Part shown: one piece after another, positions 27,479-37,200 of the stretch
Position numbering within the stretch: position 1 is the stretch's first letter
Layout of the letters: each line of letters opens with the position of its first letter
Position numbers and translations under genes: made by a program
Notes under the pieces: model-generated
The model's input: the letters and a program-made list of their open reading frames with translations, nothing else
Told to the model about the DNA's origin: nothing
Databases searched by the model: none
DNA from: Streptomyces sp. TG1A-8
GTDB lineage: Bacteria; Actinomycetota; Actinomycetes; Streptomycetales; Streptomycetaceae
Length of the DNA stretch: 64,000 nt
Direction of reading: 5' to 3'
Assembly (NCBI RefSeq): GCF_030499535.1
Contig: NZ_JASTLB010000001.1
Span: 5,208,001 to 5,272,000, forward strand

Positions 27479-28585
27479 TCAGCCCCTGCCGGTGCGGGGG
27501 AACTCGTAGGCCTTGCGGAGGGTCGCCCGGTCGGGGGACGGGATGCGGTTCGGCGCGAGGGGCGCGTCGGAGGTGTTGACGCGGGGGAGCGCGTAGGGGT
27601 GCTCCGAGGCCAGCCAGGCGATCATCTGCTCGCGCACCGTCACCCGTACCGTCCAGATGTCGTCCGAGTCCTTGGCGGTCACCAGCGCCCGCACCTCGAT
27701 GGTGTTCTGCGTCGTGTCCGTCACCTGCAGCCCGTAGGCGCGCCCGTCCCAGGCCGGGCAGTGGCGCAGGATGTCGCGCAGCTTCTCCCGCATCGCCTCG
27801 ACCGGCGCGCTGTGGTCGAGGTACCAGTAGACGACACCGGTCATCTGCGGGGTGCGCCGCGACCAGTTCTCGAAGGGCTTGGAGGTGAAGTACGACACCG
27901 GCATGGTGATCCGGCGCTCGTCCCAGGTCCGCACGGTCAGGAAGGTCAGGGTGATCTCCTCGACCGTGCCCCACTCGCCCTCCACCACCACGGTGTCGCC
28001 GATGCGCACCATGTCGCCGAAGGCGATCTGCAGCCCCGCGAACAGGTTCGACAGGGTCGACTGGGCGGCCACACCGGCGACGATGCCGAGGATGCCGGCG
28101 GAGGCCAGCAGCGAGGCGCCGGCCGCGCGCATCGCCGGGAACGTCAGCAGCATCGAGGCGGCGGCCACGACGATGACGACCGCCGAGACCACCCGCATGA
28201 TCAGCTCCACCTGCGTGCGCACCCGGCGCACCCGGGCCGCGTCCCGGTGGACGCGCGCGTACCGGCTGTACGACGTCTCGACCACCGCCGCGGCGATCCG
28301 GATGGCCAGCCAGGCGGCGGACCCGATCAGCACCAGGGTCAGCGCACGGCCGACGGCGGCCTGGTGGCGCTGCAGGAGCTGCGCCTGGTCGTACGACCCT
28401 CTGAGCATGGCCGCGCACAGCACCAGCTGGTAGGGGACGCGCGCGCGGCGCAGCAGCCCCCACAGCGGGGTGCCGTGGTTGCGGTCGTCGGCCTTGCACA
28501 GCAGCCGGTCGGTGGCCCAGCCGACGGCCAGGGTCAGCGCGACCGAGCTGCCGATCACGATCAGGGGGCGGAGCAAGTTCTCCAT
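27479..28585 (-). CDS. MscS-family mechanosensitive ion channel
   Basis: The 368-aa membrane protein has hydrophobic N-terminal segments (LIVIGSSVALTLAVGWATD and ALTLVLIGSAAWLAIRIAAA), a pore-lining helix AAGASLLASAGILGIVAGVAAQSTLSNLFAGLQIAF, and the MscS beta domain (RIGDTVVVEGEWGTVEEITLTFLTVRTWDERRITMPVSYF). It would open under membrane tension to release solutes. ATG 28585 has overlapping GGAG-type sites just upstream. It is convergent with the antiporter. Confidence 0.93.
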   Translation of the reverse strand: MENLLRPLIVIGSSVALTLAVGWATDRLLCKADDRNHGTPLWGLLRRARVPYQLVLCAAMLRGSYDQAQLLQRHQAAVGRALTLVLIGSAAWLAIRIAAAVVETSYSRYARVHRDAARVRRVRTQVELIMRVVSAVVIVVAAASMLLTFPAMRAAGASLLASAGILGIVAGVAAQSTLSNLFAGLQIAFGDMVRIGDTVVVEGEWGTVEEITLTFLTVRTWDERRITMPVSYFTSKPFENWSRRTPQMTGVVYWYLDHSAPVEAMREKLRDILRHCPAWDGRAYGLQVTDTTQNTIEVRALVTAKDSDDIWTVRVTVREQMIAWLASEHPYALPRVNTSDAPLAPNRIPSPDRATLRKAYEFPRTGRG

Positions 28586-28690
28586 GCCTCCGCTCCTAAC
28601 CGGCGTCGGCACGCATGAACATGTGAGTTCGGCTACCCAACGGGGTACGGCGGCCCCGGAGCGGTCCCGGCCGGCTGGCACCATGGCCCC

Positions 28691-29260
28691 ATGGACATCA
28701 TGCTCTTTCACTCGGCCTACGGGCTCAGGCCCGCGGTGCGCGAGGCCGCCGGCCGGCTGCGCGCGGCGGGCCACGAGGTGCGGACGCCAGACCTCTTCGG
28801 GGGGCGCACCTTCGACACGGTCGAGGAGGGCGTGGAGTGCTCGGACGCCCTCGGCAAGGACGAGTTGCTGAAGCGGGCGGTGCTGGCCGCCGCGCCGTAC
28901 TCGGAACGGGGGCTGGTGTACGCCGGGTTCTCGCTCGGCGCCTCCGTCGCGCAGACCCTGGCGCTCGGTGACGTGCGGGCGCGCGGCCTGCTCCTGCTGC
29001 ACGGCACCTCGGACCTCGCCCCCGACGCCCGCGTGGACGGCCTGCCGGTGCAGCTGCACGTGGCCGAGCCGGACCCGTTCGAGACGGACGACTGGCTCAG
29101 CGCCTGGTACCTGCAGATGGGCCGGGCCGGCGCGGACGTCGAGGTGTACCGGTACGCCGGGGCCGGCCACCTCTACACCGACCCCGGCCTGCCGGACTAC
29201 GACGAGGAGGCCGCCGAGGCCACCTGGCGGGTGGCGCTCGGCTTCCTCGAAGGCCTGTAG
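28691..29260 (+). CDS. Dienelactone hydrolase-like alpha/beta hydrolase
   Basis: The 189-aa protein is of the dienelactone hydrolase fold. The nucleophile elbow reads YAGFSLGASVAQ, so the nucleophile is Ser rather than the Cys of classical enzymes. VAEPDPFETDDW supplies the Asp and AGAGHLYTDPG the His. The start ATG follows a CACCAT -10-like box by 8 nt with no clear ribosome-binding site, a leaderless layout. The substrate is unknown. It is divergent from the channel gene and convergent with phoD. Confidence 0.85.
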   Translation: MDIMLFHSAYGLRPAVREAAGRLRAAGHEVRTPDLFGGRTFDTVEEGVECSDALGKDELLKRAVLAAAPYSERGLVYAGFSLGASVAQTLALGDVRARGLLLLHGTSDLAPDARVDGLPVQLHVAEPDPFETDDWLSAWYLQMGRAGADVEVYRYAGAGHLYTDPGLPDYDEEAAEATWRVALGFLEGL

Positions 29261-29267
29261 CGCGCGG

Positions 29268-30938
29268 CTACACCGGGTCGTAGGCCCGCTCGACCCGCTG
29301 CGTGCCGCTGCGCGTGCGGTACGAGCGCACCCAGGTGGAGGTGGCGTCCGCGTCGGTGCGGTCGGACAGGACGTAGTAGTCCATCTGCGCCCGGTCGGCG
29401 GTGACGTCCAGCACGCCGTAGCCGTGGCGGTCGGTGTCCACCCAGTGGACGTGCCGGTTGGCGGCCCTGATGACCGGCGAGGCGATCGCGGAGACGCTGC
29501 CCTCGGGCGCGTTCACGGCGTCGTCGAGGTTGTCGGAGGTGATCGAGGTGACCACGAACTCGGTGGCCGCGGACGCCGACAGCGGGTAGGTGCCCGCGTC
29601 CACCGGCACGTCGTTGGCCCACGCCATGTGGATGTCACCGGTGAGGAAGACGGTGTTGCCGATGGCGTTCGCGCGCAGGTGGCCCAGCAGTTCGCGCCGG
29701 TCGTCGGTGTAGCCGTCCCACTGGTCGGTGTTGACGGCCAGGCCCTCCTGCGGCAGCCCGAGCAGCTTGGCGAGCGGCTTGAGCAGGTCGGCGGAGAGGG
29801 AGCCCACGGCGAACGGCGAGATCATCACCGAGTTGCCGACCAGTCGCCACGTGGTGTCGGAGGACTTCAGGCCCGCCTTCAGCCAGTCGAGCTGTGCCCG
29901 GCCGGTGAGGGTGCGGTCCGGGTCGTCGACCGAGCCGCCGGCCGCGGACGCCTGCTGCGAGCGGAAGGAGCGCAGGTCCAGCAGGGACAGGTCGGCCAGT
30001 TTGCCGAAGCGCAGCCGGCGGTAGGTGGTGCCGGCGACCGCGGGGCGCACCGGCATCCACTCGAAGTAGGCCTGCTTGGCCGCGGCCTGACGGGCCGTCC
30101 AGGTGCCCTCGGCGCCCTCGGTGTGGTTGACCGCGCCGCCGGACCAGGCGTTGTCGGCGAACTCGTGGTCGTCCCAGATCGCGATGACGGGCGCCCCCAG
30201 GTGCAGCGCCTGCAGGTCGGGGTCGGTCTTGCAGGTGGCGTGCCGGAGCCGGTAGTCGGCGAGGGTGAGGATCTCGTTCGCCGGCGCGTGCGGGCGCACG
30301 ACCTCGCCCCGGGCCGCGTACCCGCCGGATTCGTACTCGTAGACGTAGTCGCCGAGGTGCAGCCAGGCGTCCAGGTCGCCGCGGGCCGCGAGGTGGCGGT
30401 AGGCGGAGAAGTGGCCGGCCTCCCAGTTGGCGCAGGAGACCACGCCGAGGCGCAGACCGGGCACGGCCGCGTCCGCCGCCGGCGCGGTGCGGGTGCGCGC
30501 CGCCGGGGAGACGGTGCCGCCGGCCGAGAAGCGGAACCAGTAGTCGGTGGCCGGCTCCAGGCCGCGGATGTCGGCCTTCACGGTGTGGTCGGAGGCGGCC
30601 GTGGCGGTGGTGGAGCCCCCGGCGACGACGCTGGTGAACGCCTTGTCCCGGGCGACGACCCAGCGCACCTCGGTGTCCGGGCCCACCCCGGAGCCGGGCG
30701 TCGCCTCCGGAACGGGGGTCACCCGGGTCCACAGCAGGACGCCGTCGGGCAGTGGGTCGCCGGAGGCGACGCCGTGCAGGAAGGCGGGGGCGTCCGTGGC
30801 CGCGCGCGCCGGGCGGGCGGCGGCGAGCGGGCCCGCGACGAAGGCCGTGCCCGCGGTCGCCGCCGCGGCCTTGACGACCGTGCGGCGGCGGGGCGCGGCG
30901 GAGTGGGCGTCCTCGGTTGCTCTGTATCGGTTGGTCAC
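29268..30938 (-). CDS. phoD: Secreted alkaline phosphatase PhoD
   Basis: Phosphodiesterase/phosphatase that frees phosphate outside the cell. The 556-aa protein has a twin-arginine signal peptide ([21 protein letters not shown]) ending after an AAAR-type region near 45. The Fe/Ca-dependent PhoD domain follows with [16 protein letters not shown] (metal-ligand Cys), [18 protein letters not shown] and [10 protein letters not shown]. It is the only Tat substrate seen in this window. GTG 30938 has no Shine-Dalgarno sequence. A perfect inverted repeat and a GTTCACC motif lie upstream, suggesting phosphate control. Confidence 0.93.
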   Translation of the reverse strand: MTNRYRATEDAHSAAPRRRTVVKAAAATAGTAFVAGPLAAARPARAATDAPAFLHGVASGDPLPDGVLLWTRVTPVPEATPGSGVGPDTEVRWVVARDKAFTSVVAGGSTTATAASDHTVKADIRGLEPATDYWFRFSAGGTVSPAARTRTAPAADAAVPGLRLGVVSCANWEAGHFSAYRHLAARGDLDAWLHLGDYVYEYESGGYAARGEVVRPHAPANEILTLADYRLRHATCKTDPDLQALHLGAPVIAIWDDHEFADNAWSGGAVNHTEGAEGTWTARQAAAKQAYFEWMPVRPAVAGTTYRRLRFGKLADLSLLDLRSFRSQQASAAGGSVDDPDRTLTGRAQLDWLKAGLKSSDTTWRLVGNSVMISPFAVGSLSADLLKPLAKLLGLPQEGLAVNTDQWDGYTDDRRELLGHLRANAIGNTVFLTGDIHMAWANDVPVDAGTYPLSASAATEFVVTSITSDNLDDAVNAPEGSVSAIASPVIRAANRHVHWVDTDRHGYGVLDVTADRAQMDYYVLSDRTDADATSTWVRSYRTRSGTQRVERAYDPV

Positions 30939-30940
30939 GA

Positions 30941-30960
30941 CCGATCAGGCTACTGATCGG
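30941..30960. repeat. Perfect inverted repeat upstream of phoD
   Basis: CCGATCAG (30941-30948) and CTGATCGG (30953-30960) are perfect 8-bp arms separated by 4 nt. On the minus strand a TAGCCT -10-like box (30947-30952) lies inside it. It is immediately before the phoD GTG. Confidence 0.7.
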
Positions 30961-30974
30961 TATGCGCAGGAGCG

Positions 30975-30981
30975 GGTGAAC
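30975..30981 (-). promoter_or_regulatory. Possible PHO-box core of phoD
   Basis: GTTCACC on the minus strand matches the core of PhoP direct-repeat units, at 22 nt from the TAGCCT box. Only one unit is clear, and the adjacent 11-nt units are poor. Control by PhoP is known for streptomycete phoD; this site is inferred. Confidence 0.4.
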
Positions 30982-31030
30982 CCGCGAAGTTCGCCCGCCC
31001 TTCACGCGGTGATCCGGTCCTGACGGGAGG

Positions 31031-31873
31031 TCAGGCCTTCAGGGCCGCGTCCACCACCTTGGTGAAGTCGGCCACCGTCATGGGCGGGTTGCCCTGGCTG
31101 TCGGTGGTGAGCATCTTGCCGTTCATCACGAAGCTCGGGGTGCCGGTCACGCCGTCCTTGTTGGTGTCGAAGGTCTTCGACATGGCCAGCGCCCAGGCGT
31201 CGTACGTGCCGTTCTTCACGGCCTTCCGGAACGCGGCGTTGCCCTTCAGCGCGGGAACGGTGTCGGCGACCTTGATGAGGTAGGCGTCGCTCTTGAACTT
31301 GTCGTCCGTCTCCTCGGGGTGGTACTTCGCTGAGTACAGCGCCGTCTTGTACTCCAGGAAGGCCTCCGTGCCGACGTTCAGCGCGGCGCCCATGGCGCTC
31401 ATCGCGTTCTTGGAGCCCTCGCCGTTGCTGCCGATCTTCCCCTTGCCCAGCGAGTCGCCGTCGATGAACGTGCCGCCGATGTACTGGATCTTGAACTTGC
31501 CGTCGTCGATGTCCTTCTTCACGGTCGGGCCGACCGTCTGCTCGAACTGGGCGCAGATCGGGCAGCGCGGGTCCTCGTAGACCTTGAGGGTCTTCTTCGC
31601 GGTGTCCTTGCCGAGGACGACGGTGGTGCCGTCCGTGCCGGTCGTGTGGGCGGGGGCGACCACCCGGGCGTCCTTCAGGCCCTCCCAGTAGCCGGGCTTG
31701 TTGGCCTGGACGACGGCGTAGCCTATGCCGCCGGCCGCGGCCAGCACGGCCACGACCGAGGCGGCCACCACGACCTGCCGCCTGGCCTTGGTGCGCCGGG
31801 CCTGCCGCTCGCGCTCCTCGCGCAGCCGCTCCCGGGCCGCCGTCTTCGCCACCTGGCTGTTCCGCTTGCTCAT
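31031..31873 (-). CDS. Membrane-anchored DsbA-like thiol oxidoreductase
   Basis: The 280-aa protein has a strongly basic cytoplasmic N-terminus (RERLREERERQARRTKARRQ), one membrane span (VVVAASVVAVLAAAGGIGYAVV, about 33-54) and an extracytoplasmic thioredoxin fold. The active site is VYEDPRCPICAQFEQT (CPIC). TGTPSFVMNG supplies the cis-proline loop near the end. It would form or isomerise disulphides in secreted proteins. ATG 31873 has AGGAGG 8 nt upstream. A second paralogue with CPAC lies at 62694. Confidence 0.9.
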   Translation of the reverse strand: MSKRNSQVAKTAARERLREERERQARRTKARRQVVVAASVVAVLAAAGGIGYAVVQANKPGYWEGLKDARVVAPAHTTGTDGTTVVLGKDTAKKTLKVYEDPRCPICAQFEQTVGPTVKKDIDDGKFKIQYIGGTFIDGDSLGKGKIGSNGEGSKNAMSAMGAALNVGTEAFLEYKTALYSAKYHPEETDDKFKSDAYLIKVADTVPALKGNAAFRKAVKNGTYDAWALAMSKTFDTNKDGVTGTPSFVMNGKMLTTDSQGNPPMTVADFTKVVDAALKA

Positions 31874-31976
31874 GTCGGTGATCCTCCTGTGGGACGCGCA
31901 CGCGTCGTGCGCGGGATACGTCTGGGGACGGGTCGTGCTCGCGAGCCGTCGCCCGGGCGGGGGCGGATGCCGTCGC

Positions 31977-32660
31977 TCAGGCGAGGGCGGCCGAGCACGG
32001 CGGTCCGCGCCGTCCCAGGGAGTGCACGAGGAGCCGGTCCGCACCGGTGGCGGTGCGCGGGGCGGGGCGCGGCAGCGGGCGCGCGGGGCGGCGCCGCGCG
32101 GTGCCCGCGGACACCGCCAGCAGCAGGGGCCGGAAGGTGGACGCGGCCACCGCGCGCAGCAGCTGGACCAGCGCCCGCTCGCCCCGGCGCAGCCAGGCGG
32201 CGGCCAGCAGGCCCACGCCGACGTGCGAGGCCAGCAGCAGCCAGGCGGCGGCCGGGCCGGCGTGCGCGAGCAGGGGCCCGGCGCCGTGGCCCGGGGGGCC
32301 GGTCACCTGGACGAGCCGGGTACCCACCGTGCCCTCGCAGAGCACGTCCAGGCCCACCGCGCGCAACGGGCCGGCCACCGGGCCGCCGGCCCGGCCGTAG
32401 CAGGCGTGCTGACCGGTGGTGAACACCGTGTCCACGGCCAGCTCCAGCGGGACCAGCAGGGCCGCGATCCGGCCGAAGCCGCGCTCGCGGCCCGCCAGCG
32501 CGTACGCCGTGGCGAACACCCCGGCCGCGACCGGGGCCACCGCGGCCACCGGCAGCGGGGTCCGGGACAGCAGGACGTGCGACGCGGTGCCGAGCGTCAC
32601 GACGAAGGCCGTGAACAGCGCCGCGCGCACGGCCCTGAGCTGGTTCCCGGATATGTTCAT
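31977..32660 (-). CDS. Unknown integral membrane protein
   Basis: Not recognised as a named family. The 227-aa protein has about four hydrophobic segments (AALFTAFVVTLGTASHVLL, VAAVAPVAAGVFATAYALAG, AALLVPLELAVDTVF, AWLLLASHVGVGLLAAAWL) and an extracytoplasmic-looking loop GQHACYGRAGG with a later DVLCEG, so the two cysteines could form a disulphide. The tail is Arg/Pro-rich. GTG 32681 is an alternative start adding seven residues. It is next to the DsbA-like gene on the same strand, about 100 nt away. A functional link is inference only. Confidence 0.7.
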   Translation of the reverse strand: MNISGNQLRAVRAALFTAFVVTLGTASHVLLSRTPLPVAAVAPVAAGVFATAYALAGRERGFGRIAALLVPLELAVDTVFTTGQHACYGRAGGPVAGPLRAVGLDVLCEGTVGTRLVQVTGPPGHGAGPLLAHAGPAAAWLLLASHVGVGLLAAAWLRRGERALVQLLRAVAASTFRPLLLAVSAGTARRRPARPLPRPAPRTATGADRLLVHSLGRRGPPCSAALA

Positions 32661-32728
32661 GGCGGTAGGAGAGTCTGTCACGTACGCGGTTAAGGGACCC
32701 CTAAAGAGTGCCTGTGAGTGCGCGAGAG

Positions 32729-34054
32729 TTACAGCCCCGGGATCCGGCCGTTGCGGAACAGGTCGAGGAAGATCTGGTGGTCGGCGCGCGCGCGTGCGCC
32801 GTAGCGGTGCGCGAAGTCCACCAGGAGGGGCGCGAAGCCCTCCTCGTCGGCGGCGAGCGCCGCGTCGATGGCCCGCTCGGTGGAGAACGGCACCAGGGAC
32901 TCCCCGGACTGGTCGTCCGCGGCGGCGTGCATCGTCGCCGTGGCCCGGCCCAGGTCGGCGACGACGGCCGCGATCTCCTCCGGGTCGTCGATGTCGCCCC
33001 AGTCCAGGTCGACGGCGTACGGCGAGATCTCGGCGACCAGCTGGCCCGCGCCGTCCAGCTCGGTCCAGCCCAACCACGGGTCGGCGTGCGCCTGCAGGGC
33101 GCGCTGGGAGATCACCGTGCGGTGGCCCTCGTGCTGGAAGTAGCCGGCGATCGCCGGGTCGGTGATGTGCCGGGAGACGGCCGGGGTCTGGGCCTGCTTG
33201 ACGTAGATCACGACGTCGTTCTCCAGGGCGTCGCTGTGGCCCTCCAGGAGGATGTTGTACGACGGCAGGCCCGCCGAGCCGATGCCGATGCCGCGCCGGC
33301 CGACGACGTCCTTGACCCGGTAGGAGTCCGGGCGGGCCAGGGAGGTCTCCGGCAGCGTCTCCAGATAGCCGTCGAAGGCGGCCAGCACCTTGTAGCGGGT
33401 GGCCGCGTCCAGCTCGACGGAGCCGCCGTCCGGCGCGAAGCGGCGCTCGAAGTCGCGGATCTCGGTCATCGAGTCCAGCAGTCCGAAGCGGGTGAGCGAG
33501 CGGGCGTCGCGCAGCGCGTCCAGCAGCGGCCCCCGCGCGGTGTCCAGGGTGAACGGCGGCACCTCCTCGCTCTTGGCGCCCGTGGCCAGCGCGTGGACGC
33601 GCTCGCGGTAGGCGGCCGCGTAGACCGTCACCAGCTCGGTGATCTGCTCGTCGCTGAGCGCCTTGGCGTACCCGATGAGGGCGACGGAGGCCGAGAAGCG
33701 CTTCAGGTCCCAGGTGAAGGGGCCGACGTAGGCCTCGTCGAAGTCGTTGACGTTGAAGACCAGGCGGCCGTTGGAGTCCATGTAGGTGCCGAAGTTCTCC
33801 GCGTGCAGGTCGCCGTGGATCCACACGCGCGAGGTGCGGTCGTCCAGGTACGGGCCGCCGCGCTTCTCGGCGTCGAGGTCGTGGTAGAAGAGGCACGCCG
33901 TGCCCCGGTAGAACGCGAAGGCCGAGGCCGCCATCTTCCGGAACTTCACGCGGAACGCGGCCGGGTCGGCGGCCAGGAGCCGGCCGAAGGCGGTGTCGAA
34001 GACGGCGAGGATCTCCTCGCCGCGCTGCTCGTCGTCGAGCTGGGGGACCGGCAT
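32729..34054 (-). CDS. DUF2252 family protein, kinase-like motifs
   Basis: The 441-aa protein matches DUF2252. It carries VWIHGDLHAENFGTY and FNVNDFDEAYVGPFTWDL, which resemble the catalytic HGDLHxxN and metal-binding DFD of aminoglycoside-phosphotransferase-like kinases. ILLEGHSDALENDVVIYVKQAQTPAV is typical of the family. No substrate is known, so phosphotransfer is only a fold-based suggestion. ATG 34054 has AGGAGG 8 nt upstream. It is divergent from dnaE, with 224 nt between starts. Confidence 0.82.
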   Translation of the reverse strand: MPVPQLDDEQRGEEILAVFDTAFGRLLAADPAAFRVKFRKMAASAFAFYRGTACLFYHDLDAEKRGGPYLDDRTSRVWIHGDLHAENFGTYMDSNGRLVFNVNDFDEAYVGPFTWDLKRFSASVALIGYAKALSDEQITELVTVYAAAYRERVHALATGAKSEEVPPFTLDTARGPLLDALRDARSLTRFGLLDSMTEIRDFERRFAPDGGSVELDAATRYKVLAAFDGYLETLPETSLARPDSYRVKDVVGRRGIGIGSAGLPSYNILLEGHSDALENDVVIYVKQAQTPAVSRHITDPAIAGYFQHEGHRTVISQRALQAHADPWLGWTELDGAGQLVAEISPYAVDLDWGDIDDPEEIAAVVADLGRATATMHAAADDQSGESLVPFSTERAIDAALAADEEGFAPLLVDFAHRYGARARADHQIFLDLFRNGRIPGL

Positions 34055-34278
34055 CGCGGGTGCCTCCTGGTGCAGGGGTGGTGGTGCGGGAACGTGCTGG
34101 GCCGGGTACGACGGCGCTCGCGCCCTCTCCAACGGGCGACGCCACGCCGGAGTGCCCGGTTCCCGCACGACGGTACGCGGGACGGTCCTCCGGGTGCCGG
34201 CGGCGGGGCATAGACTTCGAGGCACCCCCCACACCGCCCGCCAGCCCCTCGCCGAGTGTTCCCGTTGGAGGCCACACC

Positions 34279-37200
34279 GTGTCGAAGCCGCCCTTCACGC
34301 ACCTGCACGTCCACACCCAGTACTCGCTGCTGGACGGTGCCGCGCGGCTCAAGGACATGTTCAACGCCTGCAACGAGATGGGCATGACGCACATCGCCAT
34401 GTCCGACCACGGCAACCTCCACGGGGCGTACGACTTCTTCCACTCCGCGAAGAAGGCCGGAATCACCCCGATCATCGGGATCGAGGCGTACGTCGCCCCC
34501 GAGTCCCGGCGCAACAAGCGCAAGATCCTCTGGGGCCAGCCGCACCAGAAGCGCGACGACATCTCCGGTTCCGGCGGCTACACCCACAAGACGATGTGGG
34601 CCGTGAACCGGACCGGCCTGCACAACCTCTTCCGCCTGTCCTCCGACGCCTACGCCGAGGGCTGGCTGCAGAAGTGGCCCCGCATGGACAAGGAGACCAT
34701 CGCCCAGTGGTCCGAGGGCATCGTCGCCTCCACCGGCTGCCCCTCCGGCGAGGTGCAGACCCGGCTGCGCCTCGGCCACTTCGACGAGGCCCTGAAGGCC
34801 GCCGCCGACTACCAGGACATCTTCGGCAAGGACAAGTACTTCCTGGAGCTGATGGACCACGGCATCGAGATCGAGCGCCGGGTCCGCGACGGCCTGCTGG
34901 AGATCGGCAGGAAGCTCGGCATCCCCCCGCTGGTCACCAACGACTCGCACTACACGTACGCGCACGAGGCGGGCGCCCACGACGCCCTGCTGTGCATCCA
35001 GACCGGCAAGAACCTCTCCGACCCCGACCGCTTCAAGTTCGACGGCACCGGCTACTACCTGAAGTCCACCGACGAGATGTACGCCATCGACTCCTCGGAC
35101 GCCTGGCAGGAGGGCTGCGCCAACACGCTCCTCGTCGCCGAGATGGTCGACACCACCGGCATGTTCGAGAAGCGCGACCTCATGCCCAGGTTCGACATCC
35201 CCGAGGGCTACACCGAGGTCACCTGGTTCCAGGAGGAGGTCCGCCGCGGCATGGAGCGCCGCTACCCGGACGGCATCCCCGAGGACCGCCAGAAGCAGGC
35301 CGAGTACGAGATGGACGTCATCATCCAGATGGGGTTCCCCGGGTACTTCCTCGTCGTCGCCGACTTCATCATGTGGGCCAAGCGCCAGGGCATCGCCGTC
35401 GGCCCCGGCCGGGGGTCCGCGGCCGGCTCGATCGTCGCCTACGCCCTCGGCATCACCGACCTGGACCCGATCCCGCACGGCCTGATCTTCGAGCGGTTCC
35501 TCAATCCCGAGCGCATCTCCATGCCCGACGTCGACATCGACTTCGACGAGCGCCGGCGCGTCGAGGTGATCCGTTACGTGACCGAGAAGTACGGCGCCGA
35601 CAAGGTCGCCATGATCGGCACCTACGGCACCATCAAGGCCAAGAACGCGATCAAGGACTCCGCGCGCGTGCTGGGCTACCCGTACGCGATGGGCGACCGC
35701 ATCACCAAGGCCATGCCCGCCGACGTCCTCGGCAAGGGCATCCCGCTGTCCGGCATCACCGACCCCGACCACCCCCGCTACTCGGAGGCGGGCGAGGTCC
35801 GGGCGATGTACGAGAACGAGCCGGACGTGAAGAAGGTCATCGACACCGCGCGCGGCGTGGAGGGCCTGGTCCGGCAGATGGGCGTGCACGCGGCGGGCGT
35901 GATCATGTCCAGCGAGACCATCACCGAGCACGTCCCGGTCTGGGTGAGGCACACCGACGGCGTGACCATCACCCAGTGGGACTATCCGAGCTGCGAGTCG
36001 CTCGGCCTGCTGAAGATGGACTTCCTGGGCCTGCGCAACCTCACGATCATGGACGACGCGGTCAAGATGGTGAAGGCCAACAAGGGCCTCGACATCGACC
36101 TGCTGTCCCTGCCGCTGGACGACCCCACGACCTTCGACCTGCTCCAGCGCGGCGACACCCTCGGCGTCTTCCAGTTCGACGGCGGCCCCATGCGCTCGCT
36201 GCTGCGCCTGATGAAGCCCGACAACTTCGAGGACATCTCCGCCGTGTCGGCCCTGTACCGGCCGGGCCCGATGGGTATGAACTCCCACACGAACTACGCC
36301 CTGCGCAAGAACGGGCAGCAGGAGATCACGCCGATCCACCCCGAGCTGGAGGAGCCGCTCAGGGAGGTCCTGGACGTCACCCACGGCCTGATCGTCTACC
36401 AGGAGCAGGTGCAGAAGGCCGCCCAGATCATCGCCGGCTACTCGCTCGGCGAGGCCGACATCCTCCGCCGCGTGATGGGCAAGAAGAAGCCCGAGGAACT
36501 GGCGAAGAACTTCACCATCTTCCAGGCCGGCGCCCGCAAGAACGGCTACAGCGACGAGGCCATCCAGGCGCTGTGGGACGTCCTGGTCCCGTTCGCCGGC
36601 TACGCCTTCAACAAGGCGCACTCCGCCGCGTACGGCCTGGTGTCGTACTGGACCGCCTACCTCAAGGCGAACCACCCCGCCGAGTACATGGCCGCCCTGC
36701 TGACCTCCGTCAAGGACGACAAGGACAAGTCGGCCGTCTACCTCAACGAGTGCCGCCGCATGGGCATCCGGGTGCTGCCGCCGAACGTCAACGAGTCCGA
36801 GGCGAACTTCGCCGCCCAGGGCGACGACGTGATCCTCTTCGGCCTCTCCGCCGTCCGCAACGTCGGCACCAACGTCGTCGAGTCGATCATCAAGTGCCGC
36901 AAGGCCAAGGGGAAGTACCTCTCCTTCCCCGACTACCTCGACAAGGTCGACGCGGTGGTCTGCAACAAGCGCACCACCGAATCACTGATCAAGGCGGGCG
37001 CCTTCGACACCATGGGGCACACCCGCAAGGGGCTCACGGCGCAGTACGAGCCGATGATCGACAACGTGGTCGCGGTCAAGCGCAAGGAGGCCGAGGGCCA
37101 GTTCGACCTCTTCGGCGGCATGGGCGAGGAGACCGGCAGCGAGCCCGGCTTCGGGCTCGACGTCGAGTTCACCGCCGAGGAGTGGGAGAAGACCTACCTG

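Noticed and set aside
33946..36675. Long minus-strand frame antisense to dnaE
   Set aside because: Shadow of dnaE. Repetitive Val/Gly/His composition and no domain.
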